DNA of 64,000 nucleotides from Laccaria trichodermophora (Eukaryota; Basidiomycota; Agaricomycetes; Agaricales; Hydnangiaceae). Of the stretch, positions 58,786 through 64,000 are shown one piece after another. The DNA is taken from contig JACTVC010000001.1 in assembly GCA_018417955.1 (NCBI GenBank), forward strand, positions 4,774,001 through 4,838,000. The letters are read 5' to 3'. Within the stretch, counting starts at the first letter, position 1, and each line of letters opens with the position of its first letter. The notes beneath the pieces were generated by a model that searched no databases, was not told the origin of the DNA, and was given only the letters and a program-made list of their open reading frames with translations. The position numbers and the translations under genes are program-made.

Positions 58786-61738
58786 GGTTTGACTAATTTT
58801 GATTTTGCCTTGGACGACCACCACCACAACTACTTACAATCCGCCCCAGTGCTACGCCTCCAAGATTGCGGAGTTATGTGAACTTGAGAACTTCCAGACA
58901 ATTTTTACAATTTCAACTTGCAGTGCGCACCACAACTCAGTCAAAACACCTCCGGTATTAATCCAGGCACCACTTGCTTCAATACCACGCAAGTTGCACG
59001 AAATGACAGACGCCCTAACACTGCCCCGCCGTGTCTTCCCTTGTCTCTCGCACTCATAATCATGGCCGACCAAATGTCGCCCAATGCAAAGGAATCGAAG
59101 AAGAAATCCAGAAGCATGAGAAAACTCATTCCAGATCTGATTCAGCGACTCAAGTCTCCCAACGAGTCGGCTCACCAGTCGAATTCCACTGGAGTTTCTG
59201 TCTCCTCCGCATCAAGCGTTCACCATGGAACCGATGCAGAAAATGCAGAGCCGAGGGCTTTAAGTAAGTATAGTATTGGTTCCATCTCAATGTTATCGAT
59301 GGTTGACTTAACTGGTGTCCAGGCGGCAATGCACCCTTGAATAACAGTATGTACTGTCCTGGACTCCTACCTCGCAGACAGGCTAGCCGATTCAGCTCAT
59401 CCTCCAGATCCTACCGTCCCCTCCCAGTCGGCAAGACCTTCGTCAAGTGTTCCAGATCTGCAGGAGTCCGCCGTTGGTCAAGGTGAGATGCGATTTGCCG
59501 AGTCTTTGTGTCTGACAGGTTGATATCGGACTCGTGTAGAAGAGGACAACCGCGAAGCCAGTCTCACTTTGACTCCTGTTGCAGGACCAGTCTCGCCGAA
59601 CACTCAAGCTCAGACCTTGGATTGGAAGGCGACTGCAAAAGAGGGTGTTAAAGTGGCTGGGCGGTTCACGGAAACGCTCCTGAAGAAGGTGCCGGGATGT
59701 GTCAGTGCAAATCCTGTCCAGATGGCATTCTCCATCGCTAAAGTGATCATCGAAATGAAAGATGTACGTTGTTTCTTATTTATCTTTTGGGCGCTGGTTG
59801 ACTGTTATATCAGGGGGTTGGAAGCAACAAGGACGGGCTTGTACAACTTCTCGAAAGAGCGGCAAACAGACTCCTGACTGTGGAGAGCAAGGAAGTTAGC
59901 GGTAAGGCCGCTGAGGAGGCAATGGAGAATTTCAAAAAGTACGTCGTCTTTCGTGCACCAATAGGATACCATAGCGAACATGTCACCATTCAGGATCATA
60001 GGGGAAGAAATGCAGAAGTTACAGGCTCTGGCCAATGAATCACTCCTTATAAAGGTAGTAGACTACGAAGCGTATGGGACGAAGATCCAGCAAATTTTTC
60101 AACGAGTCGAAGAGGCGACGACGTCCTGGTTTGTGCGTACCATTCATTCTACAAGGTTCTGTATATTCACATTCGTCGTTCCCAGTTCGAAATGACAATA
60201 AGCATCCAGCAAACGGCGAGACAAATACAAGATGACACCAAGGTAAGTATTTATGTTCCCTGGTCTGCAATCTGCACTGATTAATTGTACAGAGAGAGCG
60301 TTTGAATCCCTCCGAGAAGGCTGACCACAGAACCGTTTTTGAAGGACATGGCCTGAAGCGTGAAGCGTGCACGGACGGAACGCGTGTCAAGATATTGGAG
60401 GACATTACGAAATGGGCCAACGATTGCTCATCGGCCAGCCCGCGTGTCTTCTGGCTGACCGGTCAAGCTGGATCCGGCAAAACCACCATTGCATATACCA
60501 TAGCCAAAGTGTTCGAGCAAGATGCCAATCCCAACCAACATACTGTCTTGGGCGGCAACTTTTTCTGCTCCCGACAATTCCAAGAAACGCAAGCGCAGAC
60601 CCGTATCCTTCCCACCATCGCCTACCAGCTTGCTCGTAAATGCAAATCATATGCAGACGCCTTGCATGTTGCCGACAAATTTGACTCCGTTAAATTCGAT
60701 GTTGCCACCCAGCTGACGGATCTTCTTGTCGGGCCTTGGCAGCAGTCCGAAGGCACACGGGAATTAGAACGATTCCCATACCTGATTGTCATCGATGCTC
60801 TGGATGAGATTGGAGGTGAAGGAGGATCAGCTTTTCTAGGTGACCTACTCCACACAATCGACAAATACGACCTAAGAGGTCTCAAGTTTCTTGTGACAAG
60901 CAGGTCAGATCCTAAACTTGCTAAGCGCTGCGAAGCTTTCACGTCCGAGGCCGTCTGTCGTCTCCAAGATGTGCCGATTGAAGAGGCCAGTTCGGACATC
61001 AGGATATACTTGAAAAACAAGCTGAAGAAGCTTGACGGCACTCCCGAGCTGACCGAGCTTGAGCGGCGGGCTGATGGTCTCTTCATCTATGCTGCAACTG
61101 CGGTAAAGTACTTGATCCCACGTCGCTCAATCACTGTTGGTGAGCAGACGGAGATGCTTAAAAACCTCCTTTCCAAGTCGGTTTCCGACAGCGATGCTAC
61201 ATTCTTGATTGATGATTTGTACCGTCGAATTCTATGTGACAGCTTTTCGCCGTTCAAGGGAAAGTTCTTGATTTGCAGGTTGCGCATCCTTTATACCTTT
61301 CTATGTACGGCTGAACGCACGTCCGCCTCCACCGTTTCTGCGCTTGTCCCGGAGGGCAACGATGGAGTTGCAAAGGCCGTTCTGGACGATCTCCACGCTG
61401 TGCTTTATTCCCAAGACGGTCGAGTTTTTTGGTACCATGCCTCCTTTCCTGACTTCGTTTTTGATCCAGCACGGTCAAACTTTCGCATTGGCGAGAAGGA
61501 CTACGCATTTTCATGCAATGAACCTGCCCATCACGATCTTCTTGCCGAATCTTGCTTCCACATCATGGAGTTTGGTTCTCATAAGAAGTCTGATTCTGGT
61601 TTGCGATTCAACATGGGCAAAATACCGTCATCCTTCCTGTTCGACAGTGATAACGCCGCGCTCGCTGAAGAGGTCAACAAAAACATTAGTGCTGCTCTGA
61701 GGTACTCTGTTCGGCACTGGACTCACCACTTGCCCTTT

Positions 61739-62647
61739 TTTTTTTTTGTGTCAAATTATAGTCTATTGGGGCGAAGCCCCATGTCAGACTTTACAACTTT
61801 GTAGACTACCTAAGGCCCCTAGTGCCAATATACCTGACCCCCTATGACCATCCCTTGCACTGTTGAGGGCACGCCCGTGGCGATTCTTCCCCCACCCAGC
61901 CCGGCACAGAAACGCCGTTTAGAGATGCGTCTTAAGCGAGCGGGGTAGTCTCATCGCCCTGCTGTGTGATGCAGTCCGTCTGATGTTTGTTTCGTCTTCC
62001 AAGTACCCGATCGCGAAGCGACAGGCACAGCTACGGGACGAGCGCGTTCAGGTTAAGAGAGAAAGTAATTTGTTGTTTGTCCTTCTTGTTAGAGTGTTCT
62101 TTTGACGTGTGTTCACTGACGTGGTGTAAACTGGGCTTGATGTCCGCAAGCTGAAATGCGGGTAAGAGAAAAAGAGGTTGGTAGGGCGAACCCGCTGGCT
62201 TGGCGCCAGCTCGACTGCCAGAACACTTGCTGCTCTTTGTTGTCCCTGTGAGGAGTCCGGTGCTATCTGTCAACCTTCTTCGGATTCTAACTGAGACACA
62301 TCACCTATTGAGTCCCCTAATGTTCCCTTGAGCCTCGCCGTCTTCCCCACAAACTTAAGAAGCTCTTTGATCCTGTCTAGACTTGTTAGTATGCCCTTTA
62401 GATCTCTTGAGTGCCGGCCAAGTGCCCTATCCATGTCATAGCGTTCCGCTGCGTATGACTGGCATTCAAACAGGTAGTGCACCACCGTCTCTGTGGTCTC
62501 CCCCCGCCTGGCAGTCCAGCACGCCTCACATCTATCGGTTCTTGACTTCTTTATACGGTAAAGGTAGCCGTTCAGCGGTATGTGACCTGTTCTTATCTGC
62601 GTCAGTAGACTCGCTTGTGACCTGGATAGCGCGTCGCTGATTTTCAC
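61739..62647 (-). mobile_element. 5'-truncated LINE insertion
   Basis: About 909 bp inserted into the NACHT exon in minus orientation. The 12-bp word CCACTTGCCCTT occurs at both edges (61727-61738 and 62648-62659), a target-site duplication. The poly-T at 61737-61747 is the poly-A tail of the minus-strand element. The sequence at the 5' side (near 62647) starts abruptly inside coding sequence, as expected from truncated reverse transcription. Confidence 0.85.
62270..62647 (-). pseudogene. LINE ORF2 C-terminal remnant
   Basis: The minus frame encodes SDALSRSQASLLTQIRTGHI, PLNGYLYRIKKSRTDRCEACW and a zinc-knuckle-like C-x2-C...H-x4-C (CEAC, HYLFEC), then SLDRIKELLKFVGKTARLKG and a stop at 62270. 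This tail follows the RNase H region in many fungal non-LTR retrotransposons (Tad-like clades). Reverse transcriptase and endonuclease are absent. Any reading upstream of 62647 is antisense receptor sequence. Confidence 0.75.
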
Positions 62648-64000
62648 CCACTTGCCCTTACCCCAGTTGATCAAGACCGATAACCTTTGTGGCCTCATTT
62701 CGGATTTCCTCCAAATTCGCGTCCTGTTCTGGATTGAGGCCATGAACCTGCTCGGACTGCGCAATCAGTGCACTCCGATGCTTCAACGTGCACGTGAGTG
62801 GGCCTTGAAGGTATAGATTGTAAAGTTTGAGCCGTACTGCAACAACTAATGCTGTCAACTAGTGCGGGAACAATTATTTAGAATTGGCGTGTGACATCGG
62901 TGAATCTGCCAACTTCGCTACTTATTTCACTGGGAGCCCCGCTGCCAAATCGACGCCGCACCTGTACATCTCGGCATTGGCAACATGGTCACGGAACACC
63001 AGTCTCTCTCGAAAGTGGAAAAACCAGTTCACTCGCATCCCTGCCTTTACGCATACCAAAGGGGGTATTGATTTGCCATTGATGACGGTATCAGCTGGGG
63101 CACAAATTAAATCAGTCGCGATTTCGAGTGATGGGACACAGATTGTGACCAGTGGCTCGTATGACGGGTCTATGCAGGTGTGGGATGCGTCGACTGGTGT
63201 GAAGCTGAAGGAGATGAAGGGCCATACTTGTTTGGTCAGTTCGGTCGCGTTCTCAAGCAATGGGACAAAGATTGCGTCTGGATCGGATGACTATTCTGTG
63301 CGGGTGTGGGATGCATTGACCGGTGTGCAGCTAAAGGAGTTGACAGGCCACACTGATTCGGTCAAATCGGTCGCATTTTCGAGTGATGGGACACAGATTG
63401 TGTCTGGTTCAGAAGACAAGTCTGTGCGGGTGTGGAATGCATCAACAGGTGTGAAGCTGAAGGCACTGAAGGGCCATACTGACACTGTCAATTCGGTTGC
63501 ATTTTCAAGGGATGGGACACAGATTGTGTCTGGATCACTTGATGACTCTGTGCGGGTGTGGAATGCATTGACAGGTGTGCAGCTCATGAAGCTACAGGGC
63601 CACACTCACCATATTCTATCGGTTGCATTTTCGAGCGATGGGGCACGCATTGTAACTGGCTCGTTTGACAACTCTGTGCAGGTGTGGAATGTGTTGACAG
63701 GTGTCAAGCTGAAGAAGTTGAATGGCCATACTCGCCCAGTCACTTCGGTCGCATTTTCAAGTGATGGGACACAGATTGTGTCTGGCTCATGGGACATGTC
63801 TGTGCGGGTGTGGGATGCATTGAATGGTGTAGAGCTAATGGTGCTGAAGGGCCACACTGAATATATTGAATCAGTTGGATTTTCAAGTGATGGCACACGG
63901 ATTGTGTCTGGTTCTCTCGACAAGTCTGTGCGGGTGTGGGATGTGTTGACAGATGTGGAGCTGAAGGAGCTGATGGGCCACACTGGGTGGGTGTCTTCAG

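Larger units (their letters stand above)
59062..64000 (+). pseudogene. NACHT-WD40 receptor copy C, split by a LINE and cut by the window end
   Basis: The start MADQMSPN at 59062 and all N-terminal exons parallel copy B. The NACHT exon (from 60294) carries GQAGSGKTT, LIVIDALDE and FLVTSR. At 61727-61738 the coding sequence HWTHHLP runs into a poly-T tract; the inserted frame stops at 61804. The gene resumes at 62660 with LIKTDNLCGLISDFLQIRV, splices to the WD40 exon at 62863, and shows seven complete WD40 repeats before the window ends. As it stands it would yield a protein with the N-terminal and NACHT regions but no repeats, unless the insert is spliced out. All other parts seen are open, so the insertion appears recent. 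Confidence 0.8.

Noticed and set aside
62383..62640. Plus-strand open frame in the LINE insert
   Set aside because: It is antisense to the LINE C-terminal coding remnant.

Overview
The window is nuclear DNA of a filamentous basidiomycete, most likely an Agaricomycete. Genes carry many 45-60 bp introns. The families present are typical of mushrooms: NACHT/WD40 and NACHT/ankyrin STAND receptors, a DUF6534-like seven-helix protein, a CFEM protein with a GPI-type tail, a GT69/CAP59-like glycosyltransferase, an F-box protein and a RecQ-like helicase carried by a transposon. No species can be named from the sequence alone.

Layout. The window is built around three copies of one two-gene cassette: a membrane-anchored SGNH/GDSL-hydrolase-like gene followed, about 390 bp later on the same strand, by a roughly 1,560-residue NACHT-WD40 receptor. 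Copy A lies at 2.1-11.0 kb on the minus strand, copy B at 41.3-50.3 kb on plus, and copy C at 55.4 kb to the window end on plus. A and B form a giant inverted repeat around about 30 kb; B and C are direct repeats. Downstream of receptors A and B lies another decayed hydrolase copy, so the ancestral array was probably hydrolase-receptor-hydrolase-receptor. Receptors A and B read as intact. Receptor C is split before its WD40 exon by a 5'-truncated LINE with a 12-bp target duplication. None of the hydrolase copies is intact: frameshifts, a nonsense codon, a 19-bp deletion, a missing start and a local inversion are spread over them, and all keep an unusually long repeat-filled second intron.

The centre (11-41 kb) holds about 530-bp tandem repeats, an F-box gene (13.9-15.6 kb), a NACHT-ankyrin receptor with 15 almost identical ankyrin repeats (17.2-21.6 kb), foldback repeats, and a decayed proline/serine-rich gene (25.6-29.4 kb) whose exon was hit by a 1.5-kb helicase-bearing TIR element. 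Next come a copied F-box tail (30.2-30.5 kb), a GT69-like gene (31.1-32.7 kb), a CFEM gene (35.2-35.9 kb), two tandem 735-bp elements (37.3-38.8 kb), a DUF6534-like gene (39.0-40.5 kb) and a tRNA-Ala-like gene at the left edge of cassette B. A broken CSN1 (COP9 signalosome subunit 1) copy lies between cassettes B and C.

Two zones (about 1-4.0 kb and 17.4-25.5 kb) are strongly depleted of CpG, with sharp edges inside receptor genes. The window reads as an innate-immune-receptor cluster evolving by duplication, repeat homogenisation and transposon insertion.
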